18,338 nt of DNA from CAYLSV01 sp964386435 (GTDB lineage Bacteria; Planctomycetota; Phycisphaerae; Tepidisphaerales; Tepidisphaeraceae). The stretch is from NCBI GenBank assembly GCA_964386435.1, contig CAYLSV010000068.1:1-18338 (forward strand). The letters run 5' to 3'. Made by a program: the position numbers and the translations under genes. Every line of letters starts with the position of its first letter. Position 1 is the first letter of the stretch. Positions 7,434-13,709 of this stretch are shown here, in pieces. Below the pieces are notes generated by a model. That model was not told the DNA's origin and did no database searches. It saw only the letters and a list, made by a program, of their open reading frames with translations.

Positions 7434-8032
7434 ACGCCCTCCGGGTTCGGCGGCCGCACGTCGGCCGGGTCCCAGCGGGTTTCCAGCTTGTGCTCGACCC
7501 CGACGAGGTCGAGCAGCTTGCCGGCGACGAAGTCAACGATCTCGCCGACGCTGCCGGGATTGAGGTAGAAACCGGGGTTGGCCGGGCAGAGGATGGCCCC
7601 GGCGTCGGAGAGGCGTTTGTAGTTGTCGACGTCCATCGGCGACAGCGGCATCTCGCGGTGGACGACGATCAGCTTGCGGCGTTCCTTGAGCGTCACCGCC
7701 GCCGCCCGGCTGATGAGGTTGCCGCCCAGGCCCAGGGCGCACTCGGCCAGCGTGTTGCCGCTGGCGGGGACGATGACCATGCCGTCGTGCATGAAGCTGC
7801 CGCTGGCCGGCAGGGCGCCGGTGTCGTTGTAGTTGTGCAGCGTCGCCCCCGCCGCGTCGCCGCAAAGCTCGGCCAGATCGGGCGTCTTCATCCCCAACTC
7901 ATCATGCAATAACCGCCGCCCCAGCGGCGAGATGATCAGGTGCCGCTCCACGCCCGCCGCAGTCAGCCCGTGCAGAAACCGCTTGGCATACAACGCCCCG
8001 CTGGCCCCGGTGATGGCGATGACGAGCCGCAC
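7430..8032 (-). CDS. ubiX: Flavin prenyltransferase
   Basis: This 200-residue flavoprotein prenylates FMN to make the prenyl-FMN cofactor of UbiD-type decarboxylases. The motifs are standard: the N-terminal ITGASGALYAKR phosphate-binding strand-loop; PASGNTLAECALGLGGNL in place of the usual PCSxNTLAxIAxGxxDNL; LKERRKLIVVHREMPLS; and GFYLNPGSVGEIVDFVAGK near the C-terminus. The open frame extends to 8230, but homology starts exactly at the GTG at 8032, so I place the start there. No UbiD is in the window. The last bases overlap the GTG of the CsrA-like gene. ubiE, another quinone-pathway gene, lies on the same strand 780 bp upstream, separated by a toxin-antitoxin pair on the other strand. Confidence 0.93.
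   Translation of the reverse strand: MRLVIAITGASGALYAKRFLHGLTAAGVERHLIISPLGRRLLHDELGMKTPDLAELCGDAAGATLHNYNDTGALPASGSFMHDGMVIVPASGNTLAECALGLGGNLISRAAAVTLKERRKLIVVHREMPLSPMDVDNYKRLSDAGAILCPANPGFYLNPGSVGEIVDFVAGKLLDLVGVEHKLETRWDPADVRPPNPEGV
7437..7442 (-). promoter_or_regulatory. Strong ribosome-binding site for the CsrA-like gene
   Basis: GGAGGG on the minus strand ends three bases before the GTG at 7433 (GGAG core, five bases). It is one of the two clearest Shine-Dalgarno sequences in the window. It lies inside the ubiX coding end and fixes the start of the small gene. Confidence 0.65.
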
Positions 8033-8084
8033 GTTTGATGATAGGGCGTTGACCCGACCCCGCGCCTGGCAGACAATGACCGTC

Positions 8085-8393
8085 ATGTCGAAGCCGATCA
8101 CGCTCCACGTCGGCGAGCAACTGCTCCGCAAGCTCGAGTCCGAAGCCGCCGCCGGTGACCGGGCGTTGGAGGATTGGATGTTGGCGAAGCTGGATGGGGA
8201 GCGTCCGAAGCAGACGTGGAGAACCATCAATCCCAGCCCGAAGTGGGTCGACGCGATGAAGAAGCTTGGCCTTGCCGATGAAGAGGGTCAGGTCGATGGC
8301 GTGGCGTGGAGCAAGTACGTCGAGGAGCTTGACGACATCGAGCTTGTGCAGAACTTCGAGTGCGGGCACCGCCAGGATCAGGAGGTCCGTTGA
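8085..8393 (+). CDS. Putative antitoxin of the second VapBC-like pair
   Basis: This 102-residue protein starts with a strand-helix-helix segment of ribbon-helix-helix type (KPITLHVGEQLLRKLESEA). It continues with a longer acidic C-terminal part (VEELDDIELVQNFE) likely to bind the toxin. Its TGA (8391-8393) touches the start region of the PIN gene, a typical antitoxin-toxin arrangement. It is unrelated at sequence level to the first antitoxin in the window. An ATG at 8076 (three residues longer) is an alternative start. The divergent 8033-8075 interval must hold promoters for this gene and for ubiX, but I cannot fix their boxes. Confidence 0.68.
   Translation: MSKPITLHVGEQLLRKLESEAAAGDRALEDWMLAKLDGERPKQTWRTINPSPKWVDAMKKLGLADEEGQVDGVAWSKYVEELDDIELVQNFECGHRQDQEVR
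8381..8386 (+). promoter_or_regulatory. Ribosome-binding site of the second PIN gene
   Basis: GGAGGT lies within the antitoxin end. It is 12 bases before the ATG at 8399 but only 3 bases before an in-frame TTG at 8390 that overlaps the antitoxin TGA. Either start is possible: the ATG matches family homology, while the TTG would give tight coupling. Confidence 0.5.
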
Positions 8394-8398
8394 CTTGG

Positions 8399-8839
8399 AT
8401 GCTCGACGTCAATGTGTTGGTCTACATGGCTAACGAGCGGGTCAAACAGCACGAGCGGGCCGCCGAATGGTTCAACTCTGTCGCGGGCGATCGGGTGGTA
8501 CTGCTAGATGTGGTTGCCACTGGCTTCATGCGGCAGGCAACTCGGCTGGTGGCTGGCGAACGCATGTGTGACGTGGCAACGGCGCGGTCGTTGCTCGACG
8601 GCTGGCGGAGCTTGCCGAACGTGAAAATCGTCGGCACGGGCGACGGGTGGTGGCAACAGTTTGATGCTTTGGCCCGCGATCTCCACGCCGGCGGCAACAT
8701 CTTCTCCGACATTCACTGTGCCGCCGCCGCGCTGGCGGCGGGCTACACATTGGTGTCTTTCGACAGCGACTTCTACAAATTTCCCGGCCTCACGTGGCTG
8801 CACTTGCCGGGGGATCAGCTTGTCACCAACCCGACGTAA
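8399..8839 (+). CDS. vapC: PIN-domain toxin (VapC type), second pair
   Basis: This 146-residue PIN-domain protein has D3 in MLDVNVLVY, D104 in FSDIHCAAAA, and D122/D124 in VSFDSDFYKFPGL. The last motif and the FPGLTWLHL ending are typical of VapC proteins. The second acidic position, usually Glu in a VLxEFLRxxT-like helix, appears as Thr/Gly here (VVATGFMRQAT). The metal site may therefore be altered, or D37 may substitute. The start was taken at the ATG, which puts the first catalytic Asp at residue 3 as in many family members. The 3' end overlaps the 3' end of ubiE by 25 bp tail-to-tail, so transcripts of the two genes are complementary there. Confidence 0.85.
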   Translation: MLDVNVLVYMANERVKQHERAAEWFNSVAGDRVVLLDVVATGFMRQATRLVAGERMCDVATARSLLDGWRSLPNVKIVGTGDGWWQQFDALARDLHAGGNIFSDIHCAAAALAAGYTLVSFDSDFYKFPGLTWLHLPGDQLVTNPT

Positions 8840-9699
8840 ATGTGGGCGATGCCGAAGGTCAGGCGGTGGGCCTGGAGGTTGGTGAAGCCGGCGTCGGTGA
8901 GGCCGGTCTTCATTTGCCCGGGCGTCTTGAAGGTCTCGACGCTGGCGGAGAGGTAGCGGTAGGCGCCGGTCTTGTCGCCGGCGACGAGGGCGGCGGTGCG
9001 GGTCATGACCTGCTTGAAGTAAAAGCCGTAGGCCGCGCCGATCAGGCGGCTGGTGGGCTTGCTGAACTCCAGGATCACGCACCGCCCGCCGGGTTTCAGC
9101 ACGCGGCGGAACTCGATTAGCGCCGCCCGCGGGTCGGCGACGTTGCGGATGCCGAAGGCGATGCTCAACACGTCGCACGAGGCGTCCGGCAGCGGCAGCG
9201 CCTGGGCGTCGCCGGTGAGGTAGGGCACGTAGCTGTTCAACCGAATTGGATTTACCGCTAGGCCCGGCTGCTGGAAGTTTCCGACGCCCGGAATGCTCCG
9301 GCTCTTTCGTCGGGCGATGGGCAACATCTCGTGCGTGTAGTCGATGCCGATGACCTGACCCTGATCAAGTTCATAAAGCTCCCCGTCAACTCGCTCACCC
9401 CGCAGCCGGAGTAGCGCTCGGGCATAGGCCAGCGTCAGATCCCCCGTGCCGCAGGCGACGTCGACGACCACGTCGTCCGGTTGCAGCTTCGAGAGGCGGA
9501 CGGCTCTCTTCCGCCAGAGGTGGTCGATGCCCAGCGAGTGGACGTGGTTGTTCAGATCGTAACTGGCGGCGATGGCCGCGAACATGTCGCGGACCCGCCG
9601 CTGCTTGTCGGCCACGGCGTGGGGGTCGCGCAGCTGCTGCTCGTTCCAGATCGTGCCGTCGGCCACGTCGAAGCGTAGCGACGCGGTTGTTGGTTGCAA
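8815..9699 (-). CDS. ubiE: UbiE/MenG C-methyltransferase (demethylmenaquinone methyltransferase)
   Basis: This SAM-dependent methyltransferase acts late in menaquinone/ubiquinone synthesis at the membrane surface. Visible motifs are RVRDMFAAIAASYDLNNHVHS, the SAM loop VVDVACGTGDLTLAYA, GDAQALPLPDASCDVLSIAFGIRNV, and RRVLKPGGRCVILEFSKP. GDKTGAYRYLSASVETF follows near the end. At up to 294 residues it is longer than usual (~230-250). Two extra stretches flank the second SAM-binding strand: one after LAYARALLRLR, one between the ARRKSRS helix and YLTGDAQ, the latter visibly less GC-rich. The start is uncertain. The TTG at 9699 sits inside a heptamer repeat, and GTG codons at 9666 and near 9621 are alternatives. 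The kinase gene on the same strand lies upstream. Confidence 0.9.
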   Translation of the reverse strand: MQPTTASLRFDVADGTIWNEQQLRDPHAVADKQRRVRDMFAAIAASYDLNNHVHSLGIDHLWRKRAVRLSKLQPDDVVVDVACGTGDLTLAYARALLRLRGERVDGELYELDQGQVIGIDYTHEMLPIARRKSRSIPGVGNFQQPGLAVNPIRLNSYVPYLTGDAQALPLPDASCDVLSIAFGIRNVADPRAALIEFRRVLKPGGRCVILEFSKPTSRLIGAAYGFYFKQVMTRTAALVAGDKTGAYRYLSASVETFKTPGQMKTGLTDAGFTNLQAHRLTFGIAHIYVGLVTS

Positions 9700-9773
9700 G
9701 TTGTTGGTTGTTGGGTTCCGAACTTCCGAAACCTCCGCACCAGCAACTTGCCACCAGCAATCAACAACTTTCG
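9685..9773. repeat. Heptamer-periodic inverted repeat between kinase and ubiE
   Basis: The left part repeats TGTTGGT-like heptamers (TGTTGGT, TGCAAGT, TGTTGGT, TGTTGGG). The right part carries the complementary type (ACCAGCA, ACTTGCC, ACCAGCA, ATCAACA). The arms can pair over about 17-21 bases with a few mismatches around a ~25-base centre. It fills the kinase-ubiE interval and supplies the putative ubiE TTG start. It is the same family as 13605-13709. Confidence 0.75.
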
Positions 9774-9774
9774 C

Positions 9775-10635
9775 TCACACTTCAAAATCTTCCATCACCG
9801 ACTGCCCGCTGTCGCGCTTGAGGATGTGCTGGCCGATCTCCAGCTTGTGGGCGATGGCGGCCATGTTTTCCGGCCGCTTCTCCATCTTGCTCGCCACGCA
9901 CGCCATCACCACGTCGCTGACCACCGGCGGCACCCGCGGGTTCAGATCCAGCGGCGTCTTGATGCGGCTGTCGACCAGGAAGCTGTTGTCGCCGCCCTTT
10001 TTCTTCACCGTGTACGCGGTCGGAATGTGTTGCCCGGTCAGCGACCAGTACAGCGTGGCCCCGAAGTTGTACGAATCGGTCGAGATGCCGACCGGCTTGC
10101 GCAGCACCTGCTCGGGGGCGATAAAGTCCGGCGTGCCCTGGATGCGGTCCTTGATCGTGCCGACCTGGCAGCTTTGGCCGTAGTCGATCACCTTCACGCC
10201 GCCCTCGCGGTCGCGCATCACGTTGTTGGGCTTCATGTCGCAGTGGACGTAACCCAGATTGTGCATGTACTCCAAGCCCTTGGCCGCCTGGATGAACGTG
10301 TCGATCACATCCACGAGTGTCTGCGGCGGCTGGACGTCAAGGCTGTGGCCTTCCACCAACTCCATGATCAGGTACGCCTCGGTGACCTTCAGCAGCATGC
10401 TTTTGCTGATCTTCAGATCGAAGGTCCGCCGGAGGTTGGGGTGGTTGAACTGCTTGGCCAGCTCGAACTCGGCCTCCATCTGCTCGACGAAGCGGATGTC
10501 CTTCGGGTCGTCGCGGACCACGTGCTTGAGGGCCACCTCGCGGCCGGTGCGGGAGTCGCGGGCACGGTAGATCGTGCTGCCGGCCCCTTCGCCCAAGCGC
10601 TCGAGGATATCGTAATGGAGCAGTCGCTGGGCCAT
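9775..10635 (-). CDS. Serine/threonine protein kinase (Hanks type), soluble
   Basis: This 286-residue protein is almost entirely a protein-kinase domain. The glycine loop GEGAGSTIY is at 15-23, the ATP-anchoring lysine is K37 (VALKHV), and the paired Glu is in the following helix. The catalytic loop reads H131-C132-D133-M-K-P-N-N138, so the Arg of HRD is Cys (a non-RD kinase). The metal loop is D151-Y152-G153 rather than DFG, and A173-P-E175 closes the activation segment. All residues needed for phosphotransfer are present. No membrane span, PASTA or WD repeats follow, unlike many planctomycete kinases. The substrate is unknown. The ATG at 10635 lacks a clear Shine-Dalgarno sequence. It may be co-transcribed with ubiE downstream, across the heptamer palindrome. 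Confidence 0.93.
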   Translation of the reverse strand: MAQRLLHYDILERLGEGAGSTIYRARDSRTGREVALKHVVRDDPKDIRFVEQMEAEFELAKQFNHPNLRRTFDLKISKSMLLKVTEAYLIMELVEGHSLDVQPPQTLVDVIDTFIQAAKGLEYMHNLGYVHCDMKPNNVMRDREGGVKVIDYGQSCQVGTIKDRIQGTPDFIAPEQVLRKPVGISTDSYNFGATLYWSLTGQHIPTAYTVKKKGGDNSFLVDSRIKTPLDLNPRVPPVVSDVVMACVASKMEKRPENMAAIAHKLEIGQHILKRDSGQSVMEDFEV

Positions 10636-10790
10636 GGCGCGGTCGGCGGGGCGGGAGTGTACGCGGCGTCCGGTGCGCCGGGATCAAGGTTGCCGCGGCC
10701 AGTCCGCCGGGCGGCGGGGGGAAGTGGGCGACGTGGGAAACCTACCAGCCGCAAGCCACGGCGGCAAGCCGGCTTCCACCGCCCGGTTCA

Positions 10791-10820
10791 GGTCGTCTCA
10801 GGTCGTCTCAGGTCGTCTCG
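10791..10820. repeat. Three tandem copies of a 10-bp repeat
   Basis: GGTCGTCTCA occurs twice in a row, followed by GGTCGTCTCG. On the minus strand each copy contains the CCTGA that ends the small candidate gene at 10808, so the stop codon is itself repeated. Confidence 0.9.
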
Positions 10821-10948
10821 GCGACCACGACCTCGCCCGCGGCCGTCGCCGGCTCCAGCGGGGCGGGCTCCAACGCCGCCAGCAGCGACGCCGTCACGCC
10901 CAAACATCCGGCAAGGCCGAGCAACATCATCAGCGGGCGGCGGGGCAT
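10808..10948 (-). CDS. Possible very small lipoprotein
   Basis: This 46-residue frame begins MPRRPLMMLLGLAGC: a basic start, a short hydrophobic run and a lipobox-like LAGC (C15). A Pro/Ala/Glu-rich tail ending VVVAETT follows. That is the minimal layout of a lipoprotein signal peptide. A GGAGG directly abuts the ATG, too close to be the normal site, so translation may instead start at a GTG further upstream (10981). It is unsupported by homology I can recall and may be chance in GC-rich DNA. Confidence 0.25.
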   Translation of the reverse strand: MPRRPLMMLLGLAGCLGVTASLLAALEPAPLEPATAAGEVVVAETT

Positions 10949-11083
10949 CCTCCATTTGATCGGCCTCCGCCACGCCACGCCGCCAGTCGAATCCCGCGGC
11001 ACTTGAATACAGTTTCGGCAATGTGACGGTGTTTGGTATTTGGTCAGATTGTCGCGGTCGCGGTTGTGGGCGACACTGACGCG

Positions 11084-12031
11084 ATGGCGATGGCTGCCGC
11101 ACCCCCGATGCCGCGCGCCCCGGCCGTGGCAGAGCCCGTGGCCCGGCGGGTAACGCTGCCGACGCTGCCGACGCTCGTTGGGGCCAGCGGCCGCGGGCAG
11201 CGGCTCAGCCACTGGCCCGGCTGGCCGGTGCCGGGGGGTGTTCGCCTACCGACGCTGCCCGACCACGACTGCCCGTACCTGCCGGGCCGGGAGATGAAAT
11301 CGCGTGCGTTTTTCGCCAACAACCTGCCGCCACTGACTTACGACGTGTTGATGGCCGCGGGCTTTCGCCGCAGCGGCAAGCTGATCTACCAGCCCGTCTG
11401 CACCGGCTGCCGGGCGTGCGTGCCGCTGCGAATCCCGGTGGATGAGTTTCAGCCCAGCAAGAGCCAGCGGCGGGCCGTGCGGCGGAATGACGATCTGGTC
11501 ATCGACAGCGAGCCCAACCGGGCAACTGATGAGAAATGGCAGATCTACCGCCGCTACGCCACGCTCTGGCACGGCGAGGAGGGCGTGAACCGGCCCGACT
11601 TCGAGCGGTTTTTGTACGACTCGCCGGTCCACTCGCTCGACATGACCTACCGCGACGGCGACGGCACGCTGCTGGCGGTGGGGGTGTTGGATGTCTCGCC
11701 GCTGACAATGAGCAGCGTCTACTTCTACTTCGACCCCGCCCACGCCAAGCGCGGCCTCGGCACCGTCGGGGCCGTCCGCGAACTCGATCGGGCCGCGGAG
11801 CTGGGCCTCGAGTTCTACTACCTCGGCTACGCCGTCGCCGGCTGCGGCGCGATGAGCTACAAAAGCCAATTCCGCCCGCACGAACGGCTGTGCACGGACG
11901 GGCAGTGGCGGGGGGAGGCGGGGGAGGCGGAAGGGACTAAGGGACTAGGGGACAGAGGGACTGAGGCCAGAATTTCCCGAACGTCGCCGGAGCCTTCTAA
12001 ATCTTCGTCCCTCAGTCCCTCAGTCCCTTGA
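11084..12031 (+). CDS. bpt: Aspartate/glutamate leucyltransferase (Ate1/Bpt family)
   Basis: This is a GNAT-fold aminoacyl-tRNA-protein transferase of the bacterial N-degron pathway. It moves Leu from Leu-tRNA to proteins with N-terminal Asp or Glu, marking them for ClpS/ClpAP. Typical motifs are LPDHDCPYLPGREMKSRAF with its conserved Cys, AGFRRSGKLIYQPVCTGCRACVPLRI with the CxxC and CVP block, and the GNAT half with VYFYFDPAHAKRGLGTVG. Near the C-terminus are YYLGYAVAGCGAMSYKSQFRP and HERL. Recognisable homology ends near 11910; the last ~40 residues come from an octamer inverted repeat. The start is uncertain: GTG 11033, ATG 11084, 11090 and 11108 are in frame, and a low-complexity PTLPTL stretch precedes the domain. 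The intergenic distance to guaB is only 54 bp. Confidence 0.92.
   Translation: MAMAAAPPMPRAPAVAEPVARRVTLPTLPTLVGASGRGQRLSHWPGWPVPGGVRLPTLPDHDCPYLPGREMKSRAFFANNLPPLTYDVLMAAGFRRSGKLIYQPVCTGCRACVPLRIPVDEFQPSKSQRRAVRRNDDLVIDSEPNRATDEKWQIYRRYATLWHGEEGVNRPDFERFLYDSPVHSLDMTYRDGDGTLLAVGVLDVSPLTMSSVYFYFDPAHAKRGLGTVGAVRELDRAAELGLEFYYLGYAVAGCGAMSYKSQFRPHERLCTDGQWRGEAGEAEGTKGLGDRGTEARISRTSPEPSKSSSLSPSVP
11931..12029. repeat. Octamer-periodic inverted repeat at the 3' end of bpt
   Basis: The left arm (11931-11966) runs in 8-base steps: GGGACTAA, GGGACTAG, GGGACAGA, GGGACTGA. The right arm (12007-12029) reads GTCCCTCA, GTCCCTCA, GTCCCTT. The outer 23 bases pair at 20 positions, enclosing roughly 50 bases. 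The bpt stop codon (12029-12031) sits on the edge of the right arm. The element could act as a transcription terminator or mRNA 3' stem, but there is no T tract. Confidence 0.85.
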
Positions 12032-12085
12032 TCCCCTCTGCCCCCGTCCTTGACGCGCCCCCGCCCCGTCTGATAGCAATGGTCG

Positions 12086-13597
12086 ATGGCCGCCGCTCGC
12101 ACTGATAAGATTCTCGCCGATGCCATCACGTTTGATGATGTGCTTTTGGTGCCCGCTCGCAGCGACTTCACGCCGGATTCGGCCGACACGCGGACGCGGC
12201 TGACGCGCGGCATCGAGCTCAACATCCCGCTGATCTCGGCCCCGATGGACACCGTCACCGAGAGCGCCCTGGCCATTGCGCTCGCTCAGGAGGGCGGCAT
12301 CGGCATTATCCACAAGAATTTGTCGCCGGAGGACCAGGCCCGTGAGGTCGAGAAGGTCAAACGATCCGAGAACGGCGTCATCACCGACCCGATCACGCTC
12401 TCGCCGGCCGATTCCATCGGCGATGCCCGACGGGCGATGCGGCAGTACAACGTCAGCGGCATCCCCATCGTCGACCGCGCCGCCGGCGAGGCCCGCTCGG
12501 GCGAAGAAAACGGCCGGCCGGTGGTCGTGGGCATCCTGACCCGTCGCGATCTGAAGTACGAGGACAACGACGACCGCCCCATCGGCGAGGCAATGACGAC
12601 GGACCTGGTCACCGCCCCGATTGGCACCAGTTTGGAAGAGGCCGAGCGGATTCTGTTCCGCGAGAAGGTCGAGAAGCTGCTGCTCGTGGACGCCAACCGT
12701 CGGCTGGCCGGGCTCATCACGATGCGGGACCTCGACAAGCTTCACCAACACCCCCAAAGCTGCAAGGACGGCCGCGGCCGCCTGCGGGTCGGGGCGGCGG
12801 TGGGCGTGCACCAGTACGAGCGGGTCGACGCACTCATCGCCGCCGGCGTCGACGTCGTGATCGTCGACACGGCCCACGGCCACTCGAAGAACGTCGTCGA
12901 GACGGTCGCCAAGGTGAAAGCCGACCACGACATTCAGGTCATCGCCGGCAACGTCGCCACGGCCCAGGGCGCCCGCGACCTGATCGACGCCGGGGCCGAC
13001 GGCGTGAAGGTCGGCATCGGGCCAGGGGCGATTTGCACGACGCGGGTGGTGACGGGGGTCGGCGTGCCGCAGGTGACGGCGATCATGGACGCCGTGGCCG
13101 TGGGCGACGAGGCGGGCGTGCCGATCATCGCCGATGGCGGCCTGCGGCAGTCGGGCGACATGGTGAAGGCCCTTGCCGCCGGGGCCAGCGCCTGCATGAT
13201 GGGCAGCTTGTTTGCCGGGTTGGATGAGTCGCCCGGCGAGCTCGTCATCCACCAGGGCCGGCGGTACAAGGTGTACCGCGGCATGGGCAGCCTCGGCGCC
13301 ATGGCCGCCGGCAGCGGCGATCGCTACTCGCAGGGCAAGGTGAAGAGCCTGGGCAAATTTGTCCCCGAAGGCGTTGAGGGCCGGGTGCCGTATCGCGGCC
13401 CCTTGGGCGACTTCGTCTACCAACTCGTCGGCGGCCTCCGCGCCGGCATGGGCTACTGCGGCACCCCGACCATCGCCGACCTGCGCGAACACGCCCGCTT
13501 CGTCAAGGTCACCCCCGCCAGCATGGCCGAGAGCCACCCCCACGACATCACGATCACGAAGGAAGCGCCGAATTACAATGAGAGCATGGGGCGGTGA
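12086..13597 (+). CDS. guaB: Inosine-5'-monophosphate dehydrogenase
   Basis: This 503-residue enzyme oxidises IMP to XMP with NAD+, the rate-limiting step to guanine nucleotides. Domain order is normal. The barrel start is TFDDVLLVPARSDF. A CBS-pair insert runs at about 95-220 (ITLSPADSIGDARRAMRQYNVSGIPIVD, then VTAPIGTSLEEAERILF). The rest of the barrel has the catalytic loop GPGAIC317TTRVVTG, the IMP site IADGGLRQSGDMVKALAAGA, the MGSLFAG motif, and the flap YRGMGSLGAM. The C-terminal YQLVGGLRAGMGYCG is also standard. Length and motifs indicate an active enzyme. The ATG at 12086 is taken as the start. It lies just after the bpt-associated palindrome and converges on trxA, with a heptamer palindrome between. 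Confidence 0.98.
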   Translation: MAAARTDKILADAITFDDVLLVPARSDFTPDSADTRTRLTRGIELNIPLISAPMDTVTESALAIALAQEGGIGIIHKNLSPEDQAREVEKVKRSENGVITDPITLSPADSIGDARRAMRQYNVSGIPIVDRAAGEARSGEENGRPVVVGILTRRDLKYEDNDDRPIGEAMTTDLVTAPIGTSLEEAERILFREKVEKLLLVDANRRLAGLITMRDLDKLHQHPQSCKDGRGRLRVGAAVGVHQYERVDALIAAGVDVVIVDTAHGHSKNVVETVAKVKADHDIQVIAGNVATAQGARDLIDAGADGVKVGIGPGAICTTRVVTGVGVPQVTAIMDAVAVGDEAGVPIIADGGLRQSGDMVKALAAGASACMMGSLFAGLDESPGELVIHQGRRYKVYRGMGSLGAMAAGSGDRYSQGKVKSLGKFVPEGVEGRVPYRGPLGDFVYQLVGGLRAGMGYCGTPTIADLREHARFVKVTPASMAESHPHDITITKEAPNYNESMGR

Positions 13598-13604
13598 GGT
13601 GGGA

Positions 13605-13709
13605 AGTTGCTGGTTACTGGTTGTCAGTTGTTGGTCCGGAGCCCACCGTACAACTGTGGTGCCGAGGGTCGCCTCCGGTCCAGCAACCAACAACCAACAA
13701 CCAGCAACT
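13605..13709. repeat. Heptamer-periodic inverted repeat between guaB and trxA
   Basis: The left arm 13605-13640 is AGTTGCT, GGTTACT, GGTTGTC, AGTTGTT, GGTCCGGA. The right arm 13674-13709 is its complement in 30 of 36 positions and has the same 7-base rhythm. The 33-base centre contains a smaller stem (CCACCGTA...TGTGGTG). It starts just after the guaB stop and overlaps the trxA stop codon (13709-13711). It may serve as a bidirectional terminator, though it lacks T runs. Confidence 0.88.

Larger units (their letters stand above)
10636..11083. other. 448-bp divergent intergenic region
   Basis: This stretch lies between the divergent kinase and bpt genes and should hold both promoters, but I cannot place reliable boxes. 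It contains a GC-rich imperfect palindromic segment near 10747-10780 (AGCCGCAAGCC/GGCAAGCCGGCTT), a 10-bp triplicate at 10791-10820 and one possible very small lipoprotein gene on the minus strand. The last ~70 bases before bpt (11000-11050) are distinctly less GC-rich, as expected of a promoter. Confidence 0.5.

Noticed and set aside
8033..8084. Paired -35/-10 promoter boxes between ubiX and the second antitoxin
   Set aside because: A TTGACC and a TATCAT-like word exist, but on incompatible strands or spacings. I could not define a promoter on either strand.
7990..8230. An N-terminal extension of ubiX to 8230
   Set aside because: The extra 66 residues are Ser/Arg-rich without homology and lie across the antitoxin gene. 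UbiX similarity begins at the GTG at 8032.
9694..10959. A 421-codon frame antisense to the kinase
   Set aside because: The kinase motifs on the minus strand are complete. The plus-strand translation has mirror-codon composition and no family resemblance.
12020..13693. A 557-codon open frame antisense to guaB
   Set aside because: guaB homology on the plus strand is unambiguous. The antisense product is Ala/Gly/His/Asp-rich with no domain, as expected from the complement of GC-rich codons.
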